This document shows positions 7,092-16,643 of a stretch of DNA of 64,000 bases, piece by piece. Below the pieces are notes generated by a model, which saw only the letters and a list, made by a program, of their open reading frames with translations, did no database searches and had not been told where the DNA came from. Source of the stretch: an uncultured Collinsella sp. (GTDB taxonomy: Bacteria; Actinomycetota; Coriobacteriia; Coriobacteriales; Coriobacteriaceae); assembly GCA_900549745.1 (NCBI GenBank), contig URPJ01000002.1:1-64000 (forward strand), written 5' to 3'. Within the stretch, counting starts at the first letter, position 1, and each line of letters starts with the position of its first letter. Position numbers and translations under genes: made by a program.

Positions 7092-8246
7092 TTACTCGTG
7101 GGTATGCCCTACGTAGTCTTCGTCGATCGTAATCTTGGCAATCGACTTGGGATATTCCGATTCGACCCGTTGTGCCAGCGCGTGCTTTAAGTCTTCGGCA
7201 CTCATCTGCAGATCCGAGGGACGCACGCAGTCAAAGATCACGTTGGTGTGCGTAGGACCCGGCACACAGCGTAGGTCATGAATCGAGAGGCGGTTATCGA
7301 TCTCCTGAGCCATGGCGTGAATGCGCAAGCGCATGCTCGCCACCTTTGGATCGTCGGTCACGATGGGGTCGTAGTGAAGTGTGACAATCATGCCGTCTTC
7401 GTTCCTAAACGACTGCTCGATGTTATCGAGCGTGTCGTGACTTTCCAGCGGGCTGGCCTCGGCCGCCATCTCGGCGTGCGCACTTGCAAACTTCCTGCCC
7501 GGGCCGTAGTCGTGAACCATCAAATCGTGAACGCCCAAAACGCCGGGATAGCTCATGATCTTGTCTCGAATGTGCTTGACCAGCTTAGGATCGGGTGACT
7601 GGCCCAAAAGCGGGCTCACCGTATCTTGAATAAGTTCAAGGCCGCTCCAGCCAATATAGGCGCCAACGGCAAGGCCGACCCATGCGTCAAGATTGATGTG
7701 CGTCACCTGCGAAACAATCGCACATGCCAGCACGGCGCCTGTGGCAAGGACATCGTTCTTGGAATCCTGCGCGGTCGCATGCAGCGTCTCGGACTCAATG
7801 CGATCGCCGAGCTTTTGGTTGAGGGCCGCCATCCACAGCTTTACAACCATCGAAAGTGCCAGGACTGCCACCAGGGCAAGCGAGAACTCGACAGGCTCCG
7901 GGTTGACAATACGCTCCACCGAGGACTTCACCAGTTCGATGCCAATAAGCAGCACGAGCGCCGCCACGACCAAACCCGAGAGATACTCGTAGCGACCGTG
8001 GCCGTAAGGATGCTCGGGGTCGGCCGGCTTGCTCGCCAGCTTAAAGCCCAGCACGCTCACGATATTCGAGCTTGCATCGGACAGGTTGTTCATGGCATCC
8101 GCCACAATCGAAACCGATCCCGACAGCACGCCAATTACGCCCTTCGCAGCGCATAGTGCCACATTGGCGAGAATACACACCACGCCCGTCAACGTGCCCA
8201 CGCGCGCACGGTCGCCCTGCGCACGCTTAACAATCCACTCGACCAT
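7092..8246 (-). CDS. Cation diffusion facilitator family transporter
   Basis: Members of this family exchange divalent metal ions (Zn, Mn, Fe, Co, Cd) for protons across the membrane. The 384-residue product has six predicted membrane helices in the first 220 residues. The metal-site pattern VADAMNNLSDASSN is near residue 50 and HATAQDSKND is near residue 155. A cytoplasmic C-terminal domain follows, longer than in FieF. The metal cannot be assigned. The gene is downstream of a terminated PTS gene, so it probably has its own promoter. Confidence 0.88.
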   Translation of the reverse strand: MVEWIVKRAQGDRARVGTLTGVVCILANVALCAAKGVIGVLSGSVSIVADAMNNLSDASSNIVSVLGFKLASKPADPEHPYGHGRYEYLSGLVVAALVLLIGIELVKSSVERIVNPEPVEFSLALVAVLALSMVVKLWMAALNQKLGDRIESETLHATAQDSKNDVLATGAVLACAIVSQVTHINLDAWVGLAVGAYIGWSGLELIQDTVSPLLGQSPDPKLVKHIRDKIMSYPGVLGVHDLMVHDYGPGRKFASAHAEMAAEASPLESHDTLDNIEQSFRNEDGMIVTLHYDPIVTDDPKVASMRLRIHAMAQEIDNRLSIHDLRCVPGPTHTNVIFDCVRPSDLQMSAEDLKHALAQRVESEYPKSIAKITIDEDYVGHTHE

Positions 8247-8323
8247 CTACATCCGCCCCCACGGTACTACCTATATATCTATTGCTCAAACGGATTGTAG
8301 TGTAGCCACTTTGTCCCCCAGAT

Positions 8324-8359
8324 ACAAAAAAGGCCGCAACCCACACGGGTCACGGCCTT
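8324..8359 (-). terminator. Rho-independent terminator after the PTS EIIC gene
   Basis: AAGGCCG pairs with CGGCCTT and ACCC with GGGT, followed on the minus strand by six T. It lies 39 bases beyond the stop codon of the EIIC gene. Confidence 0.85.
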
Positions 8360-8397
8360 GGAATATGGCAAAGGAATCGTCCTTGTGTCGCACAGGT

Positions 8398-9611
8398 TTA
8401 CGCGCTTACTTCGGCCACGCTCTTCGAGGTTTCGGGTGAATCGGCTCCGTCCCCCGTCGTCTGTCCCTTCGCCGGCACCACGCCAAAGCAGTAGCTCAGC
8501 GCCGCAGACACCGCAAATGCCGTGCCGCCGGCAGCGCAGCACCACAGCAGGTTCGGGATGCCGCCCGTGGCAAAACCAATGACCATGAGGACATTCGTCA
8601 TGCCGATGGTATAGGCCGTAACGTGGCCCACGGCCGCACAAGGCCTCCGACGGCGCCGCCAATGGCCATGCACGTCAGGCACCTGCCATATTTAAAGCCG
8701 CAACCGTACAGCGCCGGCTCGCTTACGCCGCCAAGAACACCCGAGATTGAATAGCCCAGCATGAGCGCCTTCTCGTCCTTATCCGCAACGCGAAGCGACG
8801 CGCCAAAGGGCATGCCCCAAACGGCGAACGTTGCCATCGTCGCGGCGATCAGGATGCACGAATCCGTTCCCACACTCATAAACTGCGCATAGGCGAGCGA
8901 TAGGACAACGTTGCTGACGCCGGCGATCTTTAGGAACTCCCAGCCCGCGGCAAGCCCCATGAGCGTGAGCAGCGACACGATGCCACCGGAATTGCCAAGC
9001 ATAAACATAAGCTGGCCCAACAGCATGCCCAGATAGCTGCCCGCCGGCGCCGTAATACACAGCGAAACCGGAACCATGACAAGCATGGTCGCAAACGGAA
9101 CGAACGAAAACGCCACGGCCTTAGGGATAACGCGCTTAAAGAAACACTCCACTCGCCATAGCACGGGCACCGAGATGAGAACCGGAATAACAGTCGTCGT
9201 GTAATCGTTGACCGGCGCAGGAAGCAGACCATACACGGAAGTCATCGATGCCCCCGTCGTCGATGCGGCATCGACGAGCTTGAGCAGATCGGGTGCAATC
9301 AATACGCCGCCCAGCATCATGCCCAGCTGCTCCGAGCAACCGAGCTGGCGGGCGGCCGCCCAACCAAGATAAATGGGCAAAAAGTAGTAGCCGGCGTTAT
9401 AGAGCCAACTGTAGAACAGGCGATAGATATCGGAATCGGCAGACCACAGGCCCAGCATGCCTTCGCCCATAATGACAGCGACGGTGCGGAACAACGCCGC
9501 GCAGACAATAAACGGCAGCGCCGACATCATGCTTTTGGACAGATAGTCCACCACGGCCATGGCGTTTGATGAAACCGACGTTGTAAACGAGGTGTTAGAA
9601 ACTTGTAGCAT
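8398..9611 (-). pseudogene. PTS EIIC (glucose/sucrose/beta-glucoside superfamily), frameshifted
   Basis: The product would be the membrane sugar-translocating subunit of a phosphotransferase system. The start at 9611 follows GGGAAAGG. The first frame runs through YLSKSMMSALPFI, a GYYFLPIYLGWAAARQLG stretch and the conserved GGVSEPALYG loop, then near 8640 the family sequence jumps by one base into another frame. That frame continues CAAVGHVTAYTIGMTNVLM to a stop at 8398. One missing base in a short T-run would explain it. Both halves keep coding quality, so this is either a recent inactivation or a sequence error. No IIA or IIB domain is attached. It lies only 40 bases after accDA and may be co-transcribed with the lipid operon. 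Confidence 0.8.
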
Positions 9612-9651
9612 GGAATGCCTTTCCCAATATGACATGCGGGCTGTCCCTTTG

Positions 9652-11376
9652 TCACATCGTGCGGTACTGACCGATTGCGCGGTACTTTTCGTAGCGGAGG
9701 TTTGTGAGGGTCGCCTCGTCGAGCTGCCCAAGCGTATCGAAGGCATCAAATGCCGAGGACATGACGGCACCGGCGATCTCCTCATGCGACAGGCCCCTAT
9801 CGTCGACAATGCCGTCGATGATGCCGAGCGCCAACAGATCGGGAGCTGTGAGCTTCAGCGCCTCGGCAGCCTCATTCGCGCGCTCGGTATCCTTCCACAG
9901 GATCGACGCACAGGCCTCGGGGCTCACGACCGAATAGGCCGAGCTCGAGAGCATCAGGATGCGGTCGGCCACGGACAGCGCCAGCGCGCCACCAGAGCCG
10001 CCCTCGCCTGTCACCACCGAGACAATCGGCGTCTTAAGGTCGCTCATCTCCATGAGGTTCTGGGCAATCGCCTCGCCCTGGCCGCGTTCCTCGGCACCGA
10101 TGCCGCAAAACGCGCCCGAAGTATCGACCAGGCACAGAACCGGTCGACCAAACTTTTCGGCCTGGCGCATCAGGCGACGCGCTTTGCGGTAGCCCTCGGG
10201 ATGTGCCATACCAAAGTTGCGACGCATGCGCTCTTTGGTCGTGGTGCCGCGCTCGATGGCGATGACCGTTACGGGGCGTCCGTCTTTCCAGCCAATGCCA
10301 GCCACCACAGCAGCGTCGTCGCCAAAGTAGCGGTCGCCGTGCAGCTCCACAAATCCATCCAGGCCCAGCGAGATCATCTCGCCTGCCGTGGCGCGATCTG
10401 CTGAGCGGGTCTGCTTGACAATCTCGAGCGCGGTTTTTGGTGCGGCCGAGCGCTTGAACAAGTGTCCCAGCTTTTTGCCACGGCGACCCGTATGCACGAT
10501 CTCATGCGGTGCCCCCAGGCCGGGCGCGTGCCCTTCGTGCAGCGCCAGCAGCTCGCCTACCGTGAGCGCAATCTCGCCACGCGGAACAACGGCATCGCAA
10601 AAGCCGTGCTCCAGCAAAAACTCGGAGCGCTGGAATCCCTTGGGCAGGCGCTTGTGCATGTTCTGCTCGATCACGCGCGGGCCGGCAAATGCCGTCAGGG
10701 CATCGGGCTCGGCCAGGATAATATCGCCCTCCATGGCAAAGCTCGCGGTTACACCTCCGGTCGTGGGGTCGGTGAGCACCGTGATATACAGGCCGCCCGC
10801 CTCGCTATGGCGCCTAACCGCCGCAGAAATCTTGGCCATCTGCATGAGCGAGGTCACGCCCTCCTGCATGCGGGCGCCACCCGATACGGTAAAGCCAACG
10901 ACCGGCAGTCCCAGCTCGGTCGCACGCTCAAATGTGCGGCAGATCTTCTCGCCCACCACGGAACCCATCGAGCCCATCATAAAGTTGGCGTCCATAAAGA
11001 AGAGCGCCGTATCGCAACCGCAGATTTTGCCCTTGCCGCACACAACGGCATCGCGCTCGCCCGAACGTTCGCTCACGCTCTTGAGCTTGTCGGCATAACC
11101 GGGAAACGAGAGGAAGTCCTCCGGCGCCAGACTGGCATCCCATTCCTCAAACGTGCCCTCGTCAATCGTCATGTGCATGCGGTCGCGCCCGCTCACGCGA
11201 AAGTGTTTGCCGCAACGAGGGCAGACCTCGAGGTTGTCGTGCAGGCGCGCCTCATCGATCACGCGGCGGCACTCCGGGCACTTGATAAACACGTGGCGCG
11301 CGGGAAACTCGGCGCACGACTCGGTCATCGGTCCCTCGAGGACGTTGACCGTCTTCGCTTTTCTATTCATCAGCAT
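9652..11376 (-). CDS. accDA: Acetyl-CoA carboxylase carboxyltransferase, fused beta and alpha subunits
   Basis: This enzyme transfers the carboxyl group from biotin on AccB to acetyl-CoA, giving malonyl-CoA. A single 574-residue chain contains AccD (about residues 30-290, with the zinc finger cysteines at 33, 36, 52 and 55 and the GGARMQEG oxyanion motif). AccA follows (about 300-574, with ELHGDR, GRPVLCLVDTSGA and GEGGSGGALAL). In E. coli these are two proteins. The start overlaps the accC stop; ATG codons at 11376 and 11370 are both possible. It is the last intact gene of the fatty acid operon. Confidence 0.95.
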   Translation of the reverse strand: MLMNRKAKTVNVLEGPMTESCAEFPARHVFIKCPECRRVIDEARLHDNLEVCPRCGKHFRVSGRDRMHMTIDEGTFEEWDASLAPEDFLSFPGYADKLKSVSERSGERDAVVCGKGKICGCDTALFFMDANFMMGSMGSVVGEKICRTFERATELGLPVVGFTVSGGARMQEGVTSLMQMAKISAAVRRHSEAGGLYITVLTDPTTGGVTASFAMEGDIILAEPDALTAFAGPRVIEQNMHKRLPKGFQRSEFLLEHGFCDAVVPRGEIALTVGELLALHEGHAPGLGAPHEIVHTGRRGKKLGHLFKRSAAPKTALEIVKQTRSADRATAGEMISLGLDGFVELHGDRYFGDDAAVVAGIGWKDGRPVTVIAIERGTTTKERMRRNFGMAHPEGYRKARRLMRQAEKFGRPVLCLVDTSGAFCGIGAEERGQGEAIAQNLMEMSDLKTPIVSVVTGEGGSGGALALSVADRILMLSSSAYSVVSPEACASILWKDTERANEAAEALKLTAPDLLALGIIDGIVDDRGLSHEEIAGAVMSSAFDAFDTLGQLDEATLTNLRYEKYRAIGQYRTM

Positions 11377-12706
11377 AGAGATGCCCCATTAGATCGGTGT
11401 GATACATGCCCGACAAGAACTCGTCGTTTGCCAGCACGTCGAGCTGAAGCTCGCTGTTTTCGCTCACGCCCTCAATCACGAGCTCGCCCAGGGCCGAGCG
11501 CATCTTGCGAATGGCGCCGTCACGCGTGGGCGCACACACGATGAGCTTGCCGAGCATGGAGTCGTAGTACGGCGGAACTTTCGCACCGGCAAACATGGCG
11601 GAATCCCAGCGCACGCGCGGACCACCCGGCACACGCAACGCGGTGACCGTTCCGCATGACGGCAGAAAGTCCGGCGTTTCGGCATTGATGCGGCACTCCA
11701 TAGCATGGTTGCGGACCGGCATGTCCTCCTGCTCAAAGGGCAGAGGCTGGCCGGCTGCCACGCGCAGCTGCCACTTGACCAAGTCGGTATCGGTCACAAA
11801 CTCCGTAACCGGATGCTCCACCTGCAAGCGCGTGTTCATTTCCATAAAGTAGAAATTGCCGTCGTCCGAATACAGGAACTCGATGGTACCAGCTCCTTCG
11901 TAGCCGACGGCACGAGCCAGGTCACGCGCTGCCTCGTGCATGCGAGCACGAATGTCGTCGTGTCCGTCGAGGCACGGCGCGGGGCTCTCCTCGATCAGCT
12001 TTTGGTTGCGACGCTGCACCGAGCACTCGCGCTCGCCGAGCGAAAACACATGGCCCTGCTTATCGGCCATAATCTGTACCTCAACGTGATGCGCCGGCGC
12101 GACGAACTTCTCCATGTAGCACTCGCCGTCGCCAAAAACGGCCTCGCCCTCGGCGCGTGCTTCAATAAAGGCCTTTGCCGCATCTTCCACGCGCTCGACC
12201 TTACGAATACCGCGACCGCCGCCGCCCGCACGCGCCTTAATAAGCACGGGGCAGCCAATGCGCTCAGCCTCGGCCGTTGCCTCCTCGGGACTTTTGAGCA
12301 AATCGCAGCCCGGCACGATGGGCACGCCCGCCGCGGCAGCCGTTCGACGTGCGGCGTCCTTGTCGCCCATGCTGTCGATCACCTTGGCCGAAGGACCAAC
12401 AAACGCCAGGCCATACTTGTCGCAGTCGCGCACGAAGCTCGCCTTCTCGGAGAAAAAGCCATAGCCGGGATGAATTGCCTTAGCTCCCGACTTTACGGCA
12501 CAGGTGAGCACAGCATCGTCGTTGAGGTAGCTCTCGGCAAGACGCGGACCGCCGATGCAATACGCCTCGTCGGCAAGCTGCACGTGCAGCGCGTCCGCAT
12601 CGGCCGTGGAATAAACGGCGACGGTCTTGATGCCCATATCGCGGCACGCGCGGATAACACGGACCGCGACTTCGCCGCGGTTGGCGATGAGCACTTTGTC
12701 GAACAT
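11363..12706 (-). CDS. accC: Acetyl-CoA carboxylase biotin carboxylase subunit
   Basis: The enzyme carboxylates the biotin on AccB using ATP and bicarbonate. I place the start at MFDKVLIANRGEVAVR (after AAGGAAGG), giving 447 residues, the usual length. The ATP-grasp fold shows IHPGYGFFSEKA, KARAGGGGRGIRKV, EMNTRLQVEHPVTE and the catalytic RIN region (ECRINAE). It overlaps accDA by about 14 bases and follows fabZ by 10. Confidence 0.97.
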   Translation of the reverse strand: MFDKVLIANRGEVAVRVIRACRDMGIKTVAVYSTADADALHVQLADEAYCIGGPRLAESYLNDDAVLTCAVKSGAKAIHPGYGFFSEKASFVRDCDKYGLAFVGPSAKVIDSMGDKDAARRTAAAAGVPIVPGCDLLKSPEEATAEAERIGCPVLIKARAGGGGRGIRKVERVEDAAKAFIEARAEGEAVFGDGECYMEKFVAPAHHVEVQIMADKQGHVFSLGERECSVQRRNQKLIEESPAPCLDGHDDIRARMHEAARDLARAVGYEGAGTIEFLYSDDGNFYFMEMNTRLQVEHPVTEFVTDTDLVKWQLRVAAGQPLPFEQEDMPVRNHAMECRINAETPDFLPSCGTVTALRVPGGPRVRWDSAMFAGAKVPPYYDSMLGKLIVCAPTRDGAIRKMRSALGELVIEGVSENSELQLDVLANDEFLSGMYHTDLMGHLYADE

Positions 12707-12716
12707 GAAGCCTTCC

Positions 12717-13139
12717 TTAACTTTCGTGCATGAGTGCAAAAGACATATCGGCGCGGCAGCAAACCTCACCGTTGACGCTCGCAGTACCCGTCGCAAAGCG
12801 GAACGGCCCGCGCGCACGCGTGATGGTGCACACCAGATCAACCGTGTCGCCCGGGCGCACCGGACGCTTAAAGCGCACCTTGTCCAGACTCGTGTAGAAC
12901 GGCGTCGCGCCGCGCGCCTCCTCATCGCCCATCAGCAGCACGCAGCAGTTTTGGGCGAGCATCTCGCACTGGATCACGCCGGGGACCACCGGGTTTCCCG
13001 GAAAATGCCCCTGCAAAAAGTATTCGTCGCCCGTAATCGTGATCTTGCCGTGGGCCTCGTCGCCCACCAGCTCGGCTTCGTCGAGCAAAAGCATCGGCTC
13101 GCGATGCGGTAACAGCTTCTTGAGCTCTTCTTTGTTCAT
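12717..13139 (-). CDS. fabZ: 3-hydroxyacyl-ACP dehydratase
   Basis: FabZ removes water from 3-hydroxyacyl-ACP in each elongation cycle. The start MNKEELKKLLPHREPMLLLDE follows AGGTGAT; a GTG nine bases earlier is less likely. The active-site His is in FLQGHFPGNPVVPGV and the Glu in IQCEMLAQ. At 140 residues it is of normal size. No FabA or FabM is present in the window, so the route to unsaturated fatty acids is not visible. Confidence 0.95.
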   Translation of the reverse strand: MNKEELKKLLPHREPMLLLDEAELVGDEAHGKITITGDEYFLQGHFPGNPVVPGVIQCEMLAQNCCVLLMGDEEARGATPFYTSLDKVRFKRPVRPGDTVDLVCTITRARGPFRFATGTASVNGEVCCRADMSFALMHES

Positions 13140-13148
13140 GGATATCAC

Positions 13149-13622
13149 CTATCCGATCCTCATGAGGCAGCTGCCGAACTCCACGAGGTCGCCGTCGGCC
13201 ACGCAGATCTCGAGCACCTCGCCGTCTGCCTCTGCCGTTACCTCGTTGAGAACCTTCATGGCCTCGATGATGCAGAGCGTCTCGCCGGCCTTGACCTTAG
13301 AGCCCACGTGCACAAACGGCTCGTCGCCCGGCGCCGGGGCAGCATAGAAAACGCCGACCATGGGAGCGGTCACCTCGGTGCCCTTGGGCTCCGGTGCGGC
13401 GGCAGGTGTCTGCGCGGCGGGCTCCGGTGCGGCAGGCGCGACTGTGGGAGCTGCAACTGGAGCGGCCATAGCGCTCGGCATGGGCATGGGCACGGCAACC
13501 GGCTGCGCGGCGCTCGCGCGCTCGAGTTCGACCGCGGTGCCATCGGGCTCCTCAACGCGTACGCGCGTGAGGCCGCGGTCCTCCATAACATCGGCTATCT
13601 CGGCAAGTCTTTTGGAATCCAT
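13149..13622 (-). CDS. accB: Biotin carboxyl carrier protein of acetyl-CoA carboxylase
   Basis: AccB carries CO2 on biotin between AccC and AccDA. The C-terminal biotinyl domain (about residues 83-157) ends in the IIEAMKVLNEV motif with the modified Lys at residue 123. It is joined to the N-terminal part by an Ala/Pro-rich flexible linker (about 38-80). Length 157 is typical. The ligase gene birA faces the operon at its other end. Confidence 0.97.
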   Translation of the reverse strand: MDSKRLAEIADVMEDRGLTRVRVEEPDGTAVELERASAAQPVAVPMPMPSAMAAPVAAPTVAPAAPEPAAQTPAAAPEPKGTEVTAPMVGVFYAAPAPGDEPFVHVGSKVKAGETLCIIEAMKVLNEVTAEADGEVLEICVADGDLVEFGSCLMRIG

Positions 13623-13625
13623 GCT

Positions 13626-14873
13626 CTAGCTCCTCGTATATCTACGCAGCGCGATGGCGGCGTTGTGTCCGCCAAAGCCCAGGTTGGTCGAAAGCGCCCA
13701 GGTAAGGTCGGCGCGAACCGCGCGATTGGGCGTGTAGTCAAGATCGCAGGCGGGATCGGGCGTGTGGTAGTTAATGGTCGGCGGCACCACGCCCTGCTCG
13801 AGCGCCATGGCGCAGGCCATGACCTCGATGGCGCCCGTGGCACCGATCATGTGGCCGGTCATCGACTTAGTCGACGAGACGTGCGCGGCGCGCGCCGCGT
13901 CCTCGCCGAGCGCACGCTTAATGCCCGCCGTCTCGGACGAATCGTTGAGCTTGGTCGATGTGCCGTGGGCATTGATGTAGAGGCCCTCGGAAGGCCTGAC
14001 GTCGCCCTCGGTCACCGCCAGCGATATCGCGCGGGCAATGCCGGCAGCCTCGGGATCAGGGCTCGTGATGTGATAGGCATCATCGGTGTTGCCGTAGCCC
14101 ACGACCTCGGCATAAATGTGCGCCCCGCGAGCCAGCGCGTGTTCCATGCTCTCGAGCACCAGCACGCAGGCGCCCTCGCCCATCACAAAGCCGTCGCGGT
14201 CTGCATCGAACGGACGGCATGCCGTCGACGGGTCAGGATTAGTGGTGAGAGCACGGCAGGACGTAAAGCCCGCAACGGCATCGGGGATGATTGCGGCCTC
14301 GGCGCCGCCAGCCAGGATTGCATCGGCATAGCCATGCTTGATGGCGCGGAACGCCTCGCCCACGGCATGGGCCGAGGTCGCGCAGGCGGTCACCACGGGC
14401 AGGGTCGGGCCCTTTGCCTTGTGGCGGATCGCGATATTGCCCGAAGCCATATTGGGGATCATCATCGCGATCATATAGGGCGATGCGCGGCGGGGCCCAC
14501 GGTCGGCAATCGTATGGACGTTGTCAACGAGTGTCTGCATGCCGCCCACGCCTGAACCCACGTAGACGCCCAGGCGCTCGCGATCGATGGCACCTTCGAC
14601 ATCAAAGCCCGCATCGTGCATGGCCTCGTCCGAAGCCGCCATCGCAAACTGAACGCAGGGGTCGAGATGCTTGGCGTCACGCTTACCAAAGTACTCGTTG
14701 CCGTCAAACCCTTTTACCTCGGCCGCCACCTTGACGGTAAACGCATCGGTATCGAAGTGCGTGATCGGGCCGATGCCGCACGTGCCGGCGCACATGGCTG
14801 CCCAAGTGGCAAGCGCGGTGTTGCCGAGCGGCGATACGGCACCGATGCCGGTGATTGCAACTCTCTGTTCCAT
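13626..14873 (-). CDS. fabF: 3-oxoacyl-ACP synthase II
   Basis: FabF condenses malonyl-ACP with a growing acyl-ACP. The start at MEQRVAITGIGAVSPLG is set by AGGAG six bases upstream, giving 415 residues; two upstream in-frame ATG codons are badly spaced. The Cys-His-His triad is seen in VTACATSAHAVG, NAHGTSTKLND and KSMTGHMIGATGA. The gap to accB is three bases. Confidence 0.97.
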   Translation of the reverse strand: MEQRVAITGIGAVSPLGNTALATWAAMCAGTCGIGPITHFDTDAFTVKVAAEVKGFDGNEYFGKRDAKHLDPCVQFAMAASDEAMHDAGFDVEGAIDRERLGVYVGSGVGGMQTLVDNVHTIADRGPRRASPYMIAMMIPNMASGNIAIRHKAKGPTLPVVTACATSAHAVGEAFRAIKHGYADAILAGGAEAAIIPDAVAGFTSCRALTTNPDPSTACRPFDADRDGFVMGEGACVLVLESMEHALARGAHIYAEVVGYGNTDDAYHITSPDPEAAGIARAISLAVTEGDVRPSEGLYINAHGTSTKLNDSSETAGIKRALGEDAARAAHVSSTKSMTGHMIGATGAIEVMACAMALEQGVVPPTINYHTPDPACDLDYTPNRAVRADLTWALSTNLGFGGHNAAIALRRYTRS

Positions 14874-14912
14874 CATGGTCTCCTCATCCAAGCCATTCTT
14901 CGGCCCTGGTTT

Positions 14913-15686
14913 CTACATCGCCATTCCGCCGTCGACGCGCACGACCTCACCCGTAATGTAGGCCGCCGCATCGCTTGCCAAAAAGCGCACCACGCCGGCC
15001 ACTTCCTCGGGGCGCGCCATGCGCTTTAGGGGAATCTGCTCCTCGGTTGCCGCGCGAACCTTCTCCGAGAGCTTTGCCGTCATATCCGTCTCGACAAACC
15101 CGGGGGCGACCGCGTTCACTCGTACGCCGCGGGGCGCAAGCTCGCGCGCCACCGCCTTGGTAAGCCCTATCACGCCCGCCTTGGAGGCAGCGTAGTTGGC
15201 TTGCCCGGCATTGCCCATCAGGCCCACGACCGAGCTCATGTTGACGACGCAGCCGCCGCGCTGGCGCATAAAGGTCTTGGTGAGCGCGCGCGTCATATTG
15301 AATGTTCCCTTGAGATTGACATCGAGCACGCGGTCGAAGGCGTCATCGCCCATGCGCATGAGCAGGCCATCGCGGGTGATGCCGGCGTTGTTGACGAGCG
15401 CCCAAATGGAGCCAAAGTCGTTGAGGACCGCCTCCACGCACGCGTTGACGGCAGCGGGATCGGCCACGTCGCATTGATATGCACGTGCCGCGGCGCCAAC
15501 CGCCTCGCAGGCTTCGCACGTCTCGCGCGCCGCATCGACGCTACCGGCATAGACGACGGCGATATCAAAGCCGTCCTCCGCCAGACCGACAGCGCAGGCG
15601 CGGCCGATACCCCGCGAGCCGCCCGTGACCAGTGCCACGCGACGTGAGTCGTTGCGCTCGAGCGCGCCGTTGTTCAAGTTGCCCAT
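14913..15686 (-). CDS. fabG: 3-oxoacyl-ACP reductase
   Basis: FabG reduces 3-oxoacyl-ACP with NADPH. The 257-residue short-chain dehydrogenase has the nucleotide loop VTGGSRGIGRA near residue 20, NNAG, and the Ser-Tyr-Lys set in NMSSVVGLMGNAGQANYAASKAG, then VRVNAVAPGFVETDM. An N-terminal stretch of about 14 residues precedes the core. The GAAAGGA ribosome site supports this start. Confidence 0.96.
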   Translation of the reverse strand: MGNLNNGALERNDSRRVALVTGGSRGIGRACAVGLAEDGFDIAVVYAGSVDAARETCEACEAVGAAARAYQCDVADPAAVNACVEAVLNDFGSIWALVNNAGITRDGLLMRMGDDAFDRVLDVNLKGTFNMTRALTKTFMRQRGGCVVNMSSVVGLMGNAGQANYAASKAGVIGLTKAVARELAPRGVRVNAVAPGFVETDMTAKLSEKVRAATEEQIPLKRMARPEEVAGVVRFLASDAAAYITGEVVRVDGGMAM

Positions 15687-15716
15687 GTCATTCCTTTCGG
15701 GTTACAGCCCTGTGGA

Positions 15717-16643
15717 CTATGCGAGCTCGTCGGCAATAGCTGCGACCTGCTCGGCCGTTTCGCACGAATACACGCGAACGTCGCTCAGCGTACGCTTGAC
15801 CAGGCCCGACAGCGTTTTGCCAGGGCCGACCTCAATAAACGTGTCGATGCCCTGATCCTGCAGAGTATGCAGCGTGTCGACCCAGCGCACGGCATGGCTC
15901 ACCTGGTTGACCAAGACATCCGATGCCGCTCGCGGGTCCGCCGGATAGGGCGCCGCCGTCATATTTGCCATGACCGGAATCAACAGCGGAGATGGCGCGT
16001 GGCCGGCTTGGATATACGTCGCCAGCCCCTCAGTCGCCTCGGCCATATAGGGGCTATGAAATGCACCCGACACCGCGACTTTCATAGCGCGGCCGCCAGC
16101 CTCTTTTACGAGGACGTCGAGCTCCTGCAGTGCCTCGGGCGCTCCGGCAACAACCGTCTGCTGCGGGCTGTTGTAGTTGACCGGCCAGCAGTCCTCGCCG
16201 GCCTGCGCAGCCAGGCCCTCGACTTGCGCCGCATCAAGCTTGATGACGGCGCGCATGCCGCCCGGATGGCGCTCGGCAGCCGCGGCCATCAGCGCCGCGC
16301 GCTCGCACACGAGCTCAAAGCCTGCTCGCGTATCGAATGCCCCCGCAAAGGTGAGCGCGGCGACCTCGCCAAGCGAAAAACCCGCACAGGCGGCAGGTGC
16401 CACGCCGCGCTCGCGCAGGGCGGCAGCTGCTGCCAGGTCGTGCACGAACACGCAAGGCTGCGTGTTCTCGGTCTGCGAGAGCTCCTCCTTGGAGGCGCTC
16501 CGGCACTGCTCGCTCGTCCCCGGGCGCACCTCATCGGCAATGGCGAACACCTCGGCGGCCGCCGGCGATGTCTCGATCAAGTCGACGCCCATCGCGGGGT
16601 GTTGGGCACCCTGGCCGGCAAACAAAAACGCTACGCCACCCAT
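15717..16643 (-). CDS. fabD: Malonyl-CoA:ACP transacylase
   Basis: FabD loads malonyl groups onto ACP. The core begins MGGVAFLFAGQGAQ, with the nucleophile in CAGFSLGEVAAL (Ser about residue 92) and a His in VSGAFHSPYM. The ATG at 16643 overlaps the end of fabK by 13 bases; a GTG at 16649 is an alternative. It gives 308 residues, the normal length. Confidence 0.95.
   Translation of the reverse strand: MGGVAFLFAGQGAQHPAMGVDLIETSPAAAEVFAIADEVRPGTSEQCRSASKEELSQTENTQPCVFVHDLAAAAALRERGVAPAACAGFSLGEVAALTFAGAFDTRAGFELVCERAALMAAAAERHPGGMRAVIKLDAAQVEGLAAQAGEDCWPVNYNSPQQTVVAGAPEALQELDVLVKEAGGRAMKVAVSGAFHSPYMAEATEGLATYIQAGHAPSPLLIPVMANMTAAPYPADPRAASDVLVNQVSHAVRWVDTLHTLQDQGIDTFIEVGPGKTLSGLVKRTLSDVRVYSCETAEQVAAIADELA

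Noticed and set aside
8398..8682. Separate small membrane protein gene
   Set aside because: The frame continues the EIIC sequence and has no start signal of its own, so it is the second half of the frameshifted gene.
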